This document shows positions 35,960-44,550 of a stretch of DNA of 64,000 nt, piece after piece. Both the position numbers and the translations under genes were made by a program. Below the pieces are notes generated by a model. That model searched no databases, had not been told where the DNA came from, and worked only from the letters and a program-made list of their open reading frames with translations. Position 1 is the stretch's first letter. The number at the start of each line of letters is the position of its first letter. The DNA is from Pseudomonas japonica (GTDB lineage: Bacteria > Pseudomonadota > Gammaproteobacteria > Pseudomonadales > Pseudomonadaceae): positions 124,001 through 188,000 of the forward strand of contig NZ_JAAMQU010000003.1 of the NCBI RefSeq assembly GCF_013522925.1, given 5' to 3'.

Positions 35960-36842
35960 GCGCGTACGCATTGTGGAGGTGGGCCCGCGTGACGGCCTGC
36001 AGAACGAAGCGGCGGTGGTGCCGCTGGCGCAGAAAGTAGAGCTGATAAATGGCCTGACCCGGGCGGGGCTGGACTACATCGAGGTCGGCAGCTTTGTGTC
36101 GCCCAGATGGGTGCCACAGATGGCGGATACACCGGCGGTGTTCAGCGCCATCGAGCAGCGCCCGGGCGTGACCTATGCGGCACTGACGCCCAACCTGCGC
36201 GGGCTGGAAAGCGCGCTCGAGGCGGGGGTGAAGGAAGTTGCCGTGTTTGCCGCCGCGTCCGAAAGCTTTTCGCAACGCAATATCAACTGCTCCATTGCCG
36301 AGAGCATCAAGCGCTTCCAGCCGGTATTGGAGCTCGCCTCAAGCCGGGGCGTGCGCGTGCGAGGGTATGTGTCCTGCGTTCTGGGTTGCCCTTACGAGGG
36401 CGAGGTACGCCCTGAGCAGGTACGCGAAGTCGCAGGGGCGTTGATCGAGCTCGGCTGTTACGAGGTGTCCTTGGGGGACACAGTGGGCGTAGGCATCGCC
36501 CAGGCTACGCGGCGTTTGATCGAGACAGTGAGTGCAAAAGTGCCTCGGAGCCAGCTCGCCGGCCACTTCCATAACACCTACGGGCAGGCGCTGGTGAATG
36601 TCTACGCCAGCCTGCTCGAAGGTATCACGGTGTTCGACAGCTCCATCGGCGGGCTTGGCGGCTGCCCTTATGCCAAAGGCGCCAGCGGGAACCTGGCCAC
36701 AGAGGACTTGCTGTACCTGCTCAACGGCCTGGGTATCGATACCGGAGTCAGCCTGCCAGCGTTGATAGCGTTAAGCGTCGGTTTCAATGCTTCGCTGGGC
36801 CGACTGCCGGATGCCAAGGTCAGCCGCGCGGGGGGAGCGTGA
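35949..36842 (+). CDS. liuE: hydroxymethylglutaryl-CoA lyase
   Basis: The protein has 297 residues and a DRE-TIM barrel fold. The N-terminal motif VRIVEVGPRDGLQNEAAVV includes the R-D catalytic/metal residues. Further signatures are YIEVGSFVSPRWVPQMAD, FAAASESFSQRNINCSI, YVSCVLGCPYEG, HFHNTYGQALVNV (metal His pair) and the HMG-CoA lyase loop GLGGCPYAKGASGNLATED with its active-site Cys. It cleaves HMG-CoA to acetoacetate and acetyl-CoA, the final step of this pathway. Last gene of the liu operon; it converges with a small HTH gene 38 bases away. Confidence 0.96.
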   Translation: MLPERVRIVEVGPRDGLQNEAAVVPLAQKVELINGLTRAGLDYIEVGSFVSPRWVPQMADTPAVFSAIEQRPGVTYAALTPNLRGLESALEAGVKEVAVFAAASESFSQRNINCSIAESIKRFQPVLELASSRGVRVRGYVSCVLGCPYEGEVRPEQVREVAGALIELGCYEVSLGDTVGVGIAQATRRLIETVSAKVPRSQLAGHFHNTYGQALVNVYASLLEGITVFDSSIGGLGGCPYAKGASGNLATEDLLYLLNGLGIDTGVSLPALIALSVGFNASLGRLPDAKVSRAGGA

Positions 36843-36880
36843 TCTGGGCCTCAAAAGGGCGACCCCTCGACACCTGCATC

Positions 36881-37150
36881 TTAAAGATCCAGGAGTGCCT
36901 CAGGGACGCCCAAGGCGGCGGCGATCTTCTGCCGTGTGGCCTTGCGAGGCTTCGCAGCCTGCTCCTGCTGAGCGTAGGCGGGCTGGGAAATTCCGATCCG
37001 GGCTGCAACCTCCGCTTGCGACAAGCCAAGGTGTTTGCGCCAGGCAGCGGCAGGGCTCAGGCTTTCCCTCACCATGTGACCGACCACCTCGTTCGGTATC
37101 AGATCTTCGATTGGGTGGTTCTTGATGTATTTGGTGTAGAGGATGGCCAT
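36881..37150 (-). CDS. small XRE-family helix-turn-helix protein, antitoxin-like
   Basis: The protein has 89 residues from the ATG at 37150. Residues about 30-80 contain an HTH_3 domain (AAWRKHLGLSQAEVAARIGISQPAYAQQE, RKATRQKIAAALGVPEALLDL). The N-terminal 28 residues (ILYTKYIKNHPIEDLIPNEVVGHMV) resemble the extra arm of HigA/MqsA-like or phage-type regulators of pseudomonads. The N-terminal coding part and upstream region are more AT-rich than the liu genes, which hints at acquisition. No toxin gene is adjacent. It sits between liuE and tRNA-Leu on the minus strand. Confidence 0.78.
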   Translation of the reverse strand: MAILYTKYIKNHPIEDLIPNEVVGHMVRESLSPAAAWRKHLGLSQAEVAARIGISQPAYAQQEQAAKPRKATRQKIAAALGVPEALLDL

Positions 37151-37250
37151 AGATGTTGAGAGCCGGAAGAGGTAGCTGATACCGACTAGAAATACGAGGG
37201 CGGAGGACGGCCGAGGGAGGAGCGTGATGCCAACTTCGCGGGAAAACAGA

Positions 37251-37336
37251 TGGTGCCCGAACCCGGGGTCGAACCGGGACGCCCAGAAGGCGAGGGATTT
37301 TAAGTCCCTTGCGTCTACCAATTTCGCCATTCGGGC
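37251..37336 (-). tRNA. tRNA-Leu (TAA)
   Basis: 86 bases on the minus strand with CCA encoded. The acceptor stem GCCCGAA pairs with TTCGGGC. The anticodon stem GGGAC/ATCCC region holds the loop CTTAAAA with anticodon TAA, and a long variable arm (CGCCTTCTGGGCG) is typical of tRNA-Leu. It corresponds to leuZ, which in E. coli follows glyW-cysT after pgsA; here it lies 10 kb from them and in the opposite orientation. Confidence 0.95.
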
Positions 37337-37403
37337 GGTAGCGCTGGAGTGTGAAGCGCGCTGATAAGCCATTGACGGCAAAGCATAATCAGCGCAAGGC
37401 CAG

Positions 37404-37432
37404 AATATATACAGCCTGCGCGGTACAGGCAA
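37404..37432 (-). promoter_or_regulatory. probable promoter of tRNA-Leu
   Basis: On the minus strand, TTGCCT (37427-37432) and TATATT (37404-37409) are separated by 17 bases. This leaves a leader of about 60 bases before the tRNA 5' end at 37336. The AT-rich -10 region stands out in GC-rich surroundings. Confidence 0.45.
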
Positions 37433-37561
37433 GAACAAAACTCGCTCGGTGCCGCAACCCGCGTGGTCCAGGCGCCACGCAGTTCGGCAAAACGACTGAA
37501 CTGGCTCCTCGGCGGGGTGGTCGCTATTTCATATCGACCTAACGACCACGGGAGACCTAGC

Positions 37562-38419
37562 ATGAAAAACTACCCAACGCCGCCATTCCCCAAGCAAGCC
37601 CAGCCAGTGCCTGGCAGCCAGGCGAAGATGAACCCTTTGCCAGACTGTGGCGAGGAGAGCTACAAAGGGTCGGGCCGCCTCGAAGGCAAAGTTGCACTGA
37701 TAACAGGCGCGGATAGTGGCATCGGCCGCGCTGTGGCGATTGCTTTCGCACGCGAAGGCGCGGACCTGATCATCGGTTACCTGGATGAGCATGAAGACGC
37801 CCAGGCGACCGCAAAGATTGTAGAAGCGTCGGGCCGTAAATGCGTGCTTGTGCCAGGAGATCTTTCCAGGCGGGACGCCTGTCTTGAACTCGTAGACAAG
37901 GCAGTAGCGGAGTTTGGTCGGATCGACGTACTGGTGAACAACGCCGCCTTCCAGATGACCCATCAAAGCCTCGATGAAATTCCCGATGAGGAATGGGTGC
38001 ATACGTTCGATGTAAACATCACGGCCATGTTCCGGATCTGCAAAGCCGCTGTGCCGCACATGAAGCCGGGCTCATCGATCATCAATACCTCGTCGGTGAA
38101 CTCAGACAACCCCACGCCGCAGTTGCTGGCGTACGCCACCACCAAGGGCGCCATTGCCAACTTCAGTGCTGGCCTGGCCCAATTGCTTGGGCCCAAGAAC
38201 ATACGGGTCAACAGCGTGGCACCAGGGCCGATCTGGACCCCGCTCATTGTTGCAACCATGCCGGAAGAGCAGGTGACGCAATTCGGCTCGCAAACCCCGC
38301 TGGGTCGCCCGGGTCAGCCGGTGGAAGTGGCGCCTATCTATGTGATGCTGGCGTCGGACGAATCCAGCTACATCTCCGGCACGCGATTCGGCGTAACGGG
38401 CGGCAAGCCCATCCTTTAA
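37562..38419 (+). CDS. short-chain dehydrogenase/reductase, YghA/YdaD-like
   Basis: The protein has 285 residues from the ATG at 37562, chosen over an upstream extension because GGGAGACC precedes it. The 40-residue N-terminal arm (YPTPPFPKQAQPVPGSQ, GEESYKGSGRLEGKVALITG) is typical of the general-stress SDR group (YghA, YdaD, YhxC). NAD(P)-binding motif TGADSGIGRAVA, VNNAAFQ, catalytic Ser in NTSSVNS and Tyr-x3-Lys in YATTKGAIANF. The substrate is unknown. A hairpin (38407-38428) overlaps the stop codon. Confidence 0.9.
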   Translation: MKNYPTPPFPKQAQPVPGSQAKMNPLPDCGEESYKGSGRLEGKVALITGADSGIGRAVAIAFAREGADLIIGYLDEHEDAQATAKIVEASGRKCVLVPGDLSRRDACLELVDKAVAEFGRIDVLVNNAAFQMTHQSLDEIPDEEWVHTFDVNITAMFRICKAAVPHMKPGSSIINTSSVNSDNPTPQLLAYATTKGAIANFSAGLAQLLGPKNIRVNSVAPGPIWTPLIVATMPEEQVTQFGSQTPLGRPGQPVEVAPIYVMLASDESSYISGTRFGVTGGKPIL

Positions 38420-38428
38420 GGGATGGGC
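38407..38428. terminator. hairpin overlapping the SDR stop codon
   Basis: GCCCATCC (38407-38414) and GGATGGGC (38421-38428) form an 8-base stem with a 6-base loop that includes the TAA stop. No U tract follows, so it may act as a 3'-end stabiliser or a weak terminator. Confidence 0.4.
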
Positions 38429-38446
38429 CTATGGCTTGAAGTACCC

Positions 38447-38472
38447 CCGGGCAGCAAGCAAGGGCTGCCCGG
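38447..38472. terminator. second hairpin between convergent SDR and DUF6555-like genes
   Basis: CCGGGCAGC (38447-38455) pairs perfectly with GCTGCCCGG (38464-38472) around 8 bases. Its position between two convergent genes suggests a bidirectional transcription stop, although a U tract is lacking. Confidence 0.4.
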
Positions 38473-38530
38473 CCAGCAAGCCCGTACACGTTGTACAAGC
38501 TGATAGGAATGCAGGGGTACGCCAGCTCCG

Positions 38531-38755
38531 TTACGACAATTCGCGAAACCCCACGTCGCTGACGCCGGCCTGCTCGGCAATCTGCCTTACGGCAGTAGCG
38601 GTGCCTTGAAGCGCTACTTCATATAGCCCGGCCCCGGCATGCAGCGAGGCGTAGTACCAGGCATCGGCTGTCGACATGCGTGAATCCCGCTGGCCAAAGC
38701 GTCGTGCCTTGCCCTTGTAGCGATAGCGAATCTCGTACTGCTTGTGCGATTCCAT
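38531..38755 (-). CDS. small DUF6555-like protein
   Basis: The protein has 74 residues from the ATG at 38755, which has an excellent ribosome-binding site (AGGAGGAGGT) 5 bases upstream. It begins MESHKQYEIRYRYKGKARRF and has a central DAWYYASLHAGAG segment. The pattern 'EI-YRYKG-AR-F...AW-WAS-DAG' recalls DUF6555, a small family found in pseudomonads; this match is from memory. It is basic at the N-terminus and has no membrane or signal segment. The function is unknown. It is divergent from the phytochrome gene, 200 bases away. Confidence 0.78.
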   Translation of the reverse strand: MESHKQYEIRYRYKGKARRFGQRDSRMSTADAWYYASLHAGAGLYEVALQGTATAVRQIAEQAGVSDVGFRELS

Positions 38756-38957
38756 TGCGTACCTCCTCCTCGTGCCGAGGTATCGGACCCGGGTAGGATC
38801 CAACAGTTCCTTCTCGCCGACGAAAAGTTAGCCTTTTCTGCATGGGTGCACGGCTTTTTCCGGGATATTTAGTTAAACCAGGCTGTCCCAGATGCCGAGG
38901 TTTGTACAAGTCTGTTAAGGTATTGTCCAATTTATCAATGGTTACACGGAGCGTTCA

Positions 38958-41204
38958 GTGAGCCCACCCGAATCGGAACAGGCCCTTGCCGCCGCCATCG
39001 AGCAATGCGCGCGGGAACCTATTCGGATTCCCGGCAGCATCCAGCCTCATGGTTTCCTGCTGGTGCTCGATCCTGTCGATTTCACTGTCCTTCAGGCCAG
39101 TGAAAACGTTCGTGCCTGGCTCGGCCTGGACGCACAGGCGTTGATTGGTCAGCAGTTTGCTGCCTTGATCGCGTCCCCGGAGCCCATGCTGCAACGCCTT
39201 GCCGCAGCGCCGGCCGAAGACCCGCATCCGTTCCATGTGGGCGATGTGAGTTTCAGCGCGCCAGGTACCGCTGGGCCCTATGCAATGCTCGCCCATTGTT
39301 GGGACTCGGTGCTGATTGCCGAATTTGAGCCGGCCACGGATGTCAGCGCGGTCTACGGGCAGCTCTATCCGCTGGTTCGCGCGTTCGTAACCGGGCTGCA
39401 GGAGTTGGAAGGGGTCACCGAGCTGTGCCGTCGCGCGGTGAGCGAAATCAAGCGTATTACCGGCTTCGGCCGGGTAAAGGCCTATCGCTTCGATGCCGCC
39501 GGCAACGGGACCGTGTTGGCCGAAGAGTTGGACCCACAATACCCAAGCTATCTGGGCATGTGCTTCCCCGCCAGCGACATCCCCGCGCAGGCAAGGGCGC
39601 TTTATTGCACCAACCGCATTCGGGTCATCGAAAACGCCGACTACCAGCCGGCATCGTTGGTGCCCGCGCACAACCCGGCTACCGATAAGCCGCTGGACCT
39701 CAGTTATTCGGCCCTGCGCAGTGTTTCCCCGGTTCACCTTCAGTACATGCGCAACATGGGCACGCTCGCCTCGATGTCCATCTCTATCGTGGTGCGAGGC
39801 AAGTTATGGGGGCTGGTGTCCTGTCATAACGCGGAGCCGCGCCGGGTGAACTTCCAGGTACGTACGGCCTGTGAACTGTTGGGTAGCGTGTTGTCCTTGC
39901 AGATAGAAGCCCGTGAAGCGCATGCCGATACCCAGCGGCTATTGGGGCTGCGCCAGCATGTAGTAGAACTGTTATCGGCGATGGCAGACCGCGACAGTGT
40001 CACCGAAGGGCTGCTGGCGGTGCCCCAGAAGTTTGTAGGCTTTGCGGCCGCCAGCGGTGCCGCGATCATCAGCGACGATCGCTGCGAAACCATTGGCCAA
40101 GTTCCGCCGCTGGCGTCCATCGAGGCGTTGGTGCAGTGGCTCGGACGGGACGGGGCCGACGACGTGTTCCATACGGACAACGTTGGTCGGGATGTGCCTG
40201 ATCGCTGCGGGATCGAAGAGCATGCGGCAGGCGTGCTTGCCATTGCGATTTCCAAGATCCACAGCCATTACCTGATCTGGTTCCGCCCCGAACAGGCGCG
40301 TACGGTGACCTGGGCCGGGCGCCCCGAGAAGAACGTCGCACCAGGCGGTTCGCTTCACCCGCGGCACAGTTTTGCCCAATGGCGGGAAGAAGTAAGCGGG
40401 TACTCGGTGCCGTGGGATCCTCTCGAAGTCGAGGCGGTCATCGAACTGCGTACCGCGGTATTAGGTATCGTGCTGCGCAAGGCCGAGGAGTTGGCTGCAC
40501 TTGCAGGGGAGTTGAAGAAATCCAACAAGGAGCTGGAGGCGTTCTCCTACAGCGTGTCCCATGACCTGCGGGCGCCCTTGCGGCATATCGCGGGATATAC
40601 CGAACTGCTCACCGATTTTGACGGGGACAAACTGTCTGATCGGGGCTTGCGCTTCCTGGAGCACATCGGTGACTCAGCGCGCTTTGCTGGCACCCTCGTC
40701 GATAACCTGCTGAGTTTTTCCCAGATGGGCCGGGCCGCCCTGCGGCACTCCGACGTGAACCTAGGGGCGCTGGTGGACGCTATCCGTGAAGAGATGCTTC
40801 CCGACTATGAAGGCCGGAACGTCATCTGGAGGGTCGCCCCCCTGCCAGCCGTGCTGGGTGATGCGGCCTTCCTCCACCTGGCGCTGCGCAACCTGATCTC
40901 CAACGCCCTTAAGTACAGCCGTCAGCAGGACCCTTCGATCGTCGAGATCGGTGCCTTGCGTAACGAGAGAGCCGGCGAAACCGTGATCTTCGTCAAGGAT
41001 AACGGCGTCGGCTTCGACATGGCCTATGCGGGCAAGCTGTTCGGCGTGTTCCAACGCTTGCATCGCATGGAGGAGTTCGAAGGTACCGGGATCGGCCTTG
41101 CCAGCGTGCGGCGGATCATCGAGCGTCATCAGGGAAGGGTGTGGGCGGAGGGCACGCTGGGCGAAGGTGCAACCTTCTATTTCGCTTTGCCCGATCAACA
41201 GTAA
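38958..41204 (+). CDS. bphP: bacteriophytochrome sensor histidine kinase
   Basis: The protein has 748 residues, starting GTG at 38958 (GGAG 8 bases upstream). The PAS-GAF-PHY module is complete: the biliverdin-attachment Cys17 before REPIRIPGSIQPHGFLL, the PASDIP motif in MCFPASDIPAQARALY, the chromophore-pocket segment LRSVSPVHLQYMRNMG, and GLVSCHNAEPRRV. The PHY tongue shows PRHSFAQWREEVSG. The kinase follows with His535 in YSVSHDLRAPLRHIAGY and a HATPase domain (NLISNALKYS, DNGVGFDM, GTGIGLASVRRII). It senses red/far-red light through biliverdin. A receiver of the Rcp1 type follows 31 bases later. No heme oxygenase (bphO) gene is visible in the window. Confidence 0.95.
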   Translation: MSPPESEQALAAAIEQCAREPIRIPGSIQPHGFLLVLDPVDFTVLQASENVRAWLGLDAQALIGQQFAALIASPEPMLQRLAAAPAEDPHPFHVGDVSFSAPGTAGPYAMLAHCWDSVLIAEFEPATDVSAVYGQLYPLVRAFVTGLQELEGVTELCRRAVSEIKRITGFGRVKAYRFDAAGNGTVLAEELDPQYPSYLGMCFPASDIPAQARALYCTNRIRVIENADYQPASLVPAHNPATDKPLDLSYSALRSVSPVHLQYMRNMGTLASMSISIVVRGKLWGLVSCHNAEPRRVNFQVRTACELLGSVLSLQIEAREAHADTQRLLGLRQHVVELLSAMADRDSVTEGLLAVPQKFVGFAAASGAAIISDDRCETIGQVPPLASIEALVQWLGRDGADDVFHTDNVGRDVPDRCGIEEHAAGVLAIAISKIHSHYLIWFRPEQARTVTWAGRPEKNVAPGGSLHPRHSFAQWREEVSGYSVPWDPLEVEAVIELRTAVLGIVLRKAEELAALAGELKKSNKELEAFSYSVSHDLRAPLRHIAGYTELLTDFDGDKLSDRGLRFLEHIGDSARFAGTLVDNLLSFSQMGRAALRHSDVNLGALVDAIREEMLPDYEGRNVIWRVAPLPAVLGDAAFLHLALRNLISNALKYSRQQDPSIVEIGALRNERAGETVIFVKDNGVGFDMAYAGKLFGVFQRLHRMEEFEGTGIGLASVRRIIERHQGRVWAEGTLGEGATFYFALPDQQ

Positions 41205-41235
41205 TCGGCCGGCGTATCTACTCGAGAGGTATTAA

Positions 41236-41697
41236 ATGCTCAAACCCATCCTACTGGTGGAAGACAATCCGCGTGACCTGGAACTGACCCTGGTCGCATT
41301 GGAAAGAAGCCAGCTGGCCAATGAAGTGATCGTGCATCGGGATGGTGCCGAGGCGCTCGACTACCTGTTCCGCCGTGGCAGCCACGCAGGGCGCCCAGAG
41401 GGGAACCCTGCGGTGCTGCTGCTCGACCTCAAGCTGCCCAAGGTTGATGGCCTCGAGGTGCTCAAGGCCGTGCGCGCCAGCGATGAACTGCGCAGCGTAC
41501 CAATCGTGATGCTGACCTCCTCGCGGGAGGAACCGGACCTCACCCGCGCCTACGAGCTGGGGGTGAACGCTTACGTGGTCAAGCCGGTCGAATTCAAGGA
41601 ATTCGTGGCTGCCATTTCCGATCTCGGGATTTTCTGGGCCGTGCTCAACGAGCCGCCTCCCGGGTCGTTGCGGCTGCAGCGGCGCCCCACGAACTGA
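41236..41697 (+). CDS. Rcp1-like single-domain response regulator
   Basis: The protein has 153 residues. It has the features of phytochrome-associated receivers: ILLVEDNPRDLELTLVALE, the insertion DYLFRRGSHAGRPEGNP before strand 3, the acceptor Asp in LLLDLKLPKVDGLEVL, MLTSSREEPDLTRAYELGVNAYVVKPVEF, and the extended C-terminus with FWAVLNEPPP. It is most probably phosphorylated by the adjacent bacteriophytochrome. It lacks an output domain and lies 20 bases upstream of a hybrid kinase, which may be the next relay step. Confidence 0.93.
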   Translation: MLKPILLVEDNPRDLELTLVALERSQLANEVIVHRDGAEALDYLFRRGSHAGRPEGNPAVLLLDLKLPKVDGLEVLKAVRASDELRSVPIVMLTSSREEPDLTRAYELGVNAYVVKPVEFKEFVAAISDLGIFWAVLNEPPPGSLRLQRRPTN

Positions 41698-41717
41698 CTT
41701 GTCGAGATTACCTGCCC

Positions 41718-44120
41718 GTGCCCAACCCAGCGCCCCTCAAGCTGTTGCTGATCGAAGACAGCAATCGCGATGCCGAACTGACGCTGTTCGCCCTTGAGCG
41801 CAGCGGGTTGCGGCTTGAACCGCACCTGGCGTATCACCATCGCGACGTGGCGCGCCTGCTGGATGCACATACGTTCGACCTGATTTTGAGCGACGTGGTG
41901 CTGCCCGGTTCATCCGGCGAGCAGGTGCTGGCGATCGCCAGAGAAAAAGCACCCTCGGTGCCGCTTATATTCATTTCCGGGGTGTTCGGCGAAGAGCACG
42001 CCGTCAAGATGATGCGCCAAGGCGCTACGGACTACGTGCTCAAGCAGAGCCTGCCATTGCTGCCCGCCGCCGTGAAACGCGCGATGGCGGAGGTGCATGA
42101 GCGGCGTCAGCGGGAACTGGCCGAGCGCAACCTCCACGAAGCTGAGTCACGCGCCCGTATCGCCATCGAGGCAGCGCGCATGGGCACGTGGGAGCTCAAC
42201 CCGCAGACCGGCGTGCTTAACTGGGACGAGCGCATGCGGGTGATGTACGAAGTGCCCGCCGGCGCGCCGGTGACACTGGAGTTGTTTTATTCCACCATCG
42301 TGCCCCACGACAGGCCTCGTGTCCGCGAGCGCGTGGAGGCCGCCCTGGCCGCCGGGGCCGACCACGGCTATCAGGTGGAATATCGGGTGCGCCTGCCCAG
42401 CGGCGCCGAACGGTGGTTTTCCAGCAGCGGCCGTTCCAGTTTTGTAGATGGCCAGTGCGTGCGGTTCAGTGGGGTGCTGCAAGACATCACCAGCCAGAAA
42501 GAGGCGACGGAATCCCTTGAACGGCTTAACGACCTGTTGGGCGACCGGGTACAGAAACGCACCCGGGAACGGGACCGCACGTGGGAGTTGTCCCGGGAGC
42601 TGCTGGCAGTACTTCACTTCGACATGCAGCCAGCTGCCCTCAACCCTGCCTGGGAGGCCACGTTAGGCTGGCCCCGCGCCGAGCTCGCGCATATGGGGTT
42701 GTGGGGGCTGGTGCATCCGGACGACCTCGCGGCTACCAGCCGTGAAGTGGAAGACGTGGCCGAGGGTATCGTTTCCAGCCGCTTCGTGAACCGCATGCGC
42801 CATGCTGATGGCGCGTACCGCTGGCTGTCCTGGACCATCGTCCCCGACCAGGGAATGATGTACGCCGTGGCCCGGGACATCACCAGCGAGCGGGCGGTGC
42901 TCGACGAACTCGCCGCCACCAACGAGCGGCTGCGCGAGCAGATCCGCGAGCGCGAACGGATCGAAGCGGCGCTGCAGCAGATGCAGCGCCTTGAAGCGGT
43001 GGGGCAGCTGACCGCCGGCGTCGCGCATGACTTCAACAACCTCCTGACGGTAATCCTGGCGAGCGCCAATTTTCTTATCCGCGACCTGGCCAGGGGCAAC
43101 TACGCCCGCTTCGAGAGCCGTTTGCACAGTATTCAGGAAGCCGCCGAGCGTGGCGCCCGTCTCACCAGCCAGTTGCTCGCGTTCTCGCGCCGACAACGTC
43201 TTGAGCCCGCCGCAGTCAGCTTGAACGACACAGTGTCTGGCATGCTCGACCTGCTGCAGCGCACCTTGGGCGGTAGCATCTGGATTCAGACTGAAAAGGC
43301 ACCCGGCCTGTGGAATGCGCTGGTGGACGCCACCCAGACCGAAATGATCATCCTCAACCTGGCAATCAACGCCCGTGATGCCATGCCCAATGGGGGGACG
43401 CTTCGCCTGACCACGGCCAACGAAACCGTGACCCGGCCGCCAAGCCGGCCGGAAGATCCGGACGTGGGTGATTATGTGGTGCTTACCATTCGCGACTCCG
43501 GTTGCGGCATGCCACCGGAAGTACTGGCCAAGGCCTTCGAGCCATTCTTCACCACCAAGGATGTGGGCAAGGGCTCTGGGCTGGGCCTGGCTCAGGTGTT
43601 CGGCTTTGCCAAGCAGTCGGGTGGGGGCGTTGCGATCGAAACCGCGGAGGGCGAGGGCACGGCCGTTAAGGTGTACCTCCCCGGGATGCGAGCACCGAGC
43701 CTGGAGCTGACGCCGGACGGGCCCACCGAGGCCCTGCTGCCGCCCGATGGGCTTCGCCATCGCATACTGCTGGTCGACGATGACCCTAACGTACGTCAGG
43801 TCACGGCTTTGTTGCTTGATGCGCTGGGCTACAGCGTGGTAGAGGCCGACGGTGCTGCCCGGGCGCTGGAGCAACTGGACGACGAGGTGGACTTGCTGCT
43901 TACCGATTATGCGATGCCAGGCGCAAACGGTGCCGAGCTCGCCCGCGAGGCCCGCAAGCGATACCCGCACCTTCCCGTGGTCTTCATTACCGGTTATGCG
44001 GAAGTGGGTGGCCTGGATGATGGTCAGTACTTGATCGTGCAGAAGCCTTTCCGGGAGGAGGAGCTCACGCAGAAACTGCGCCTGGCCCTGGCAGCACCGG
44101 TACCCGCGCCCTTGGCCTAA
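41718..44120 (+). CDS. REC-PAS-PAS-histidine kinase-REC hybrid protein
   Basis: The protein has 800 residues starting with GTG at 41718, 20 bases after the Rcp1-like gene. The first receiver (LLLIEDSNRDAELTLFALE, LILSDVVLPGSSGEQ, YVLKQSL) is followed by two PAS domains (RARIAIEAARMGTWELN to VLQDITSQKEA, and VLHFDMQPAALNPAWEATLGWP to YAVARDITSERA). HisKA has His437 in LTAGVAHDFNNLLTVIL; HATPase has LAINARDAMPNGG, DSGCGM, FEPFFTTKDVGKGSGLGLAQVFGFA. A second receiver (RILLVDDDPNVRQV, LLLTDYAMPGANG, ITGYAEV) closes it. Soluble. Operon position implies it works in the phytochrome pathway. Confidence 0.93.
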   Translation: MPNPAPLKLLLIEDSNRDAELTLFALERSGLRLEPHLAYHHRDVARLLDAHTFDLILSDVVLPGSSGEQVLAIAREKAPSVPLIFISGVFGEEHAVKMMRQGATDYVLKQSLPLLPAAVKRAMAEVHERRQRELAERNLHEAESRARIAIEAARMGTWELNPQTGVLNWDERMRVMYEVPAGAPVTLELFYSTIVPHDRPRVRERVEAALAAGADHGYQVEYRVRLPSGAERWFSSSGRSSFVDGQCVRFSGVLQDITSQKEATESLERLNDLLGDRVQKRTRERDRTWELSRELLAVLHFDMQPAALNPAWEATLGWPRAELAHMGLWGLVHPDDLAATSREVEDVAEGIVSSRFVNRMRHADGAYRWLSWTIVPDQGMMYAVARDITSERAVLDELAATNERLREQIRERERIEAALQQMQRLEAVGQLTAGVAHDFNNLLTVILASANFLIRDLARGNYARFESRLHSIQEAAERGARLTSQLLAFSRRQRLEPAAVSLNDTVSGMLDLLQRTLGGSIWIQTEKAPGLWNALVDATQTEMIILNLAINARDAMPNGGTLRLTTANETVTRPPSRPEDPDVGDYVVLTIRDSGCGMPPEVLAKAFEPFFTTKDVGKGSGLGLAQVFGFAKQSGGGVAIETAEGEGTAVKVYLPGMRAPSLELTPDGPTEALLPPDGLRHRILLVDDDPNVRQVTALLLDALGYSVVEADGAARALEQLDDEVDLLLTDYAMPGANGAELAREARKRYPHLPVVFITGYAEVGGLDDGQYLIVQKPFREEELTQKLRLALAAPVPAPLA

Positions 44121-44190
44121 TGAACCAATGGCCCCTGTGGTGTGTCTTTTGTCCATACACCACCGAAACCCAGGCAATAGGGGAAGCAAC

Positions 44191-44499
44191 ATGGCACATG
44201 GACACGAAAACGAGGATTGGCTAGGTAGCGACCACTCGCCGCGGGAACACACAGAAACCCTCGCCAACGGCACAAGCATTCACGTGTTGGTGAGGCAACT
44301 GGCAGCTGATAAATACGAATCGGACGTTCGCGTGCTCGACAGCGATGGCAAGGAATTGCGCCACGTGACCAAGATGCGCGAAAACGATCCGGGGCCGGCC
44401 GCCGAAGTGCTGAAGTTTGCCATCGACGAAGCCAAGCGTATTGCAGGTGGCCACCGCGGCGCGCCACTCGACAACCACCACCAGAAAACCCCGATTTAA
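44191..44499 (+). CDS. small hydrophilic protein of unknown function
   Basis: The protein has 102 residues from the ATG at 44191, which follows GGGGAAGC. It is rich in His and acidic residues at both ends (AHGHENEDWLGSDHSPREH and HRGAPLDNHHQKTPI). The middle (ANGTSIHVLVRQLAADKYESDVRVLDSDGKELRHVT, then AAEVLKFAIDEAKRIAGG) suggests a small beta-sheet domain plus a helix. There is no signal peptide or membrane helix. I do not recognise the family. It is 70 bases downstream of the hybrid kinase and may be an independent gene. Confidence 0.72.
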   Translation: MAHGHENEDWLGSDHSPREHTETLANGTSIHVLVRQLAADKYESDVRVLDSDGKELRHVTKMRENDPGPAAEVLKFAIDEAKRIAGGHRGAPLDNHHQKTPI

Positions 44500-44514
44500 G
44501 CACTTCAAGGTGTA

Positions 44515-44543
44515 GCGCCCCCGTCCTGCGGAGTAGGGGGCGC
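44515..44543. terminator. GC-rich hairpin between convergent genes
   Basis: GCGCCCCC (44515-44522) pairs with GGGGGCGC (44536-44543) around a 13-base loop, between the small unknown gene and the minus-strand outer-membrane efflux gene. No U run follows, so terminator function is probable but not certain. Confidence 0.5.
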
Positions 44544-44550
44544 CCTACTG

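Noticed and set aside
37151..37438. Upstream extension of the small HTH protein
   Set aside because: It would be translated across tRNA-Leu on the same strand, which is clearly an RNA gene; the ATG at 37150 gives a normal-sized HTH protein.
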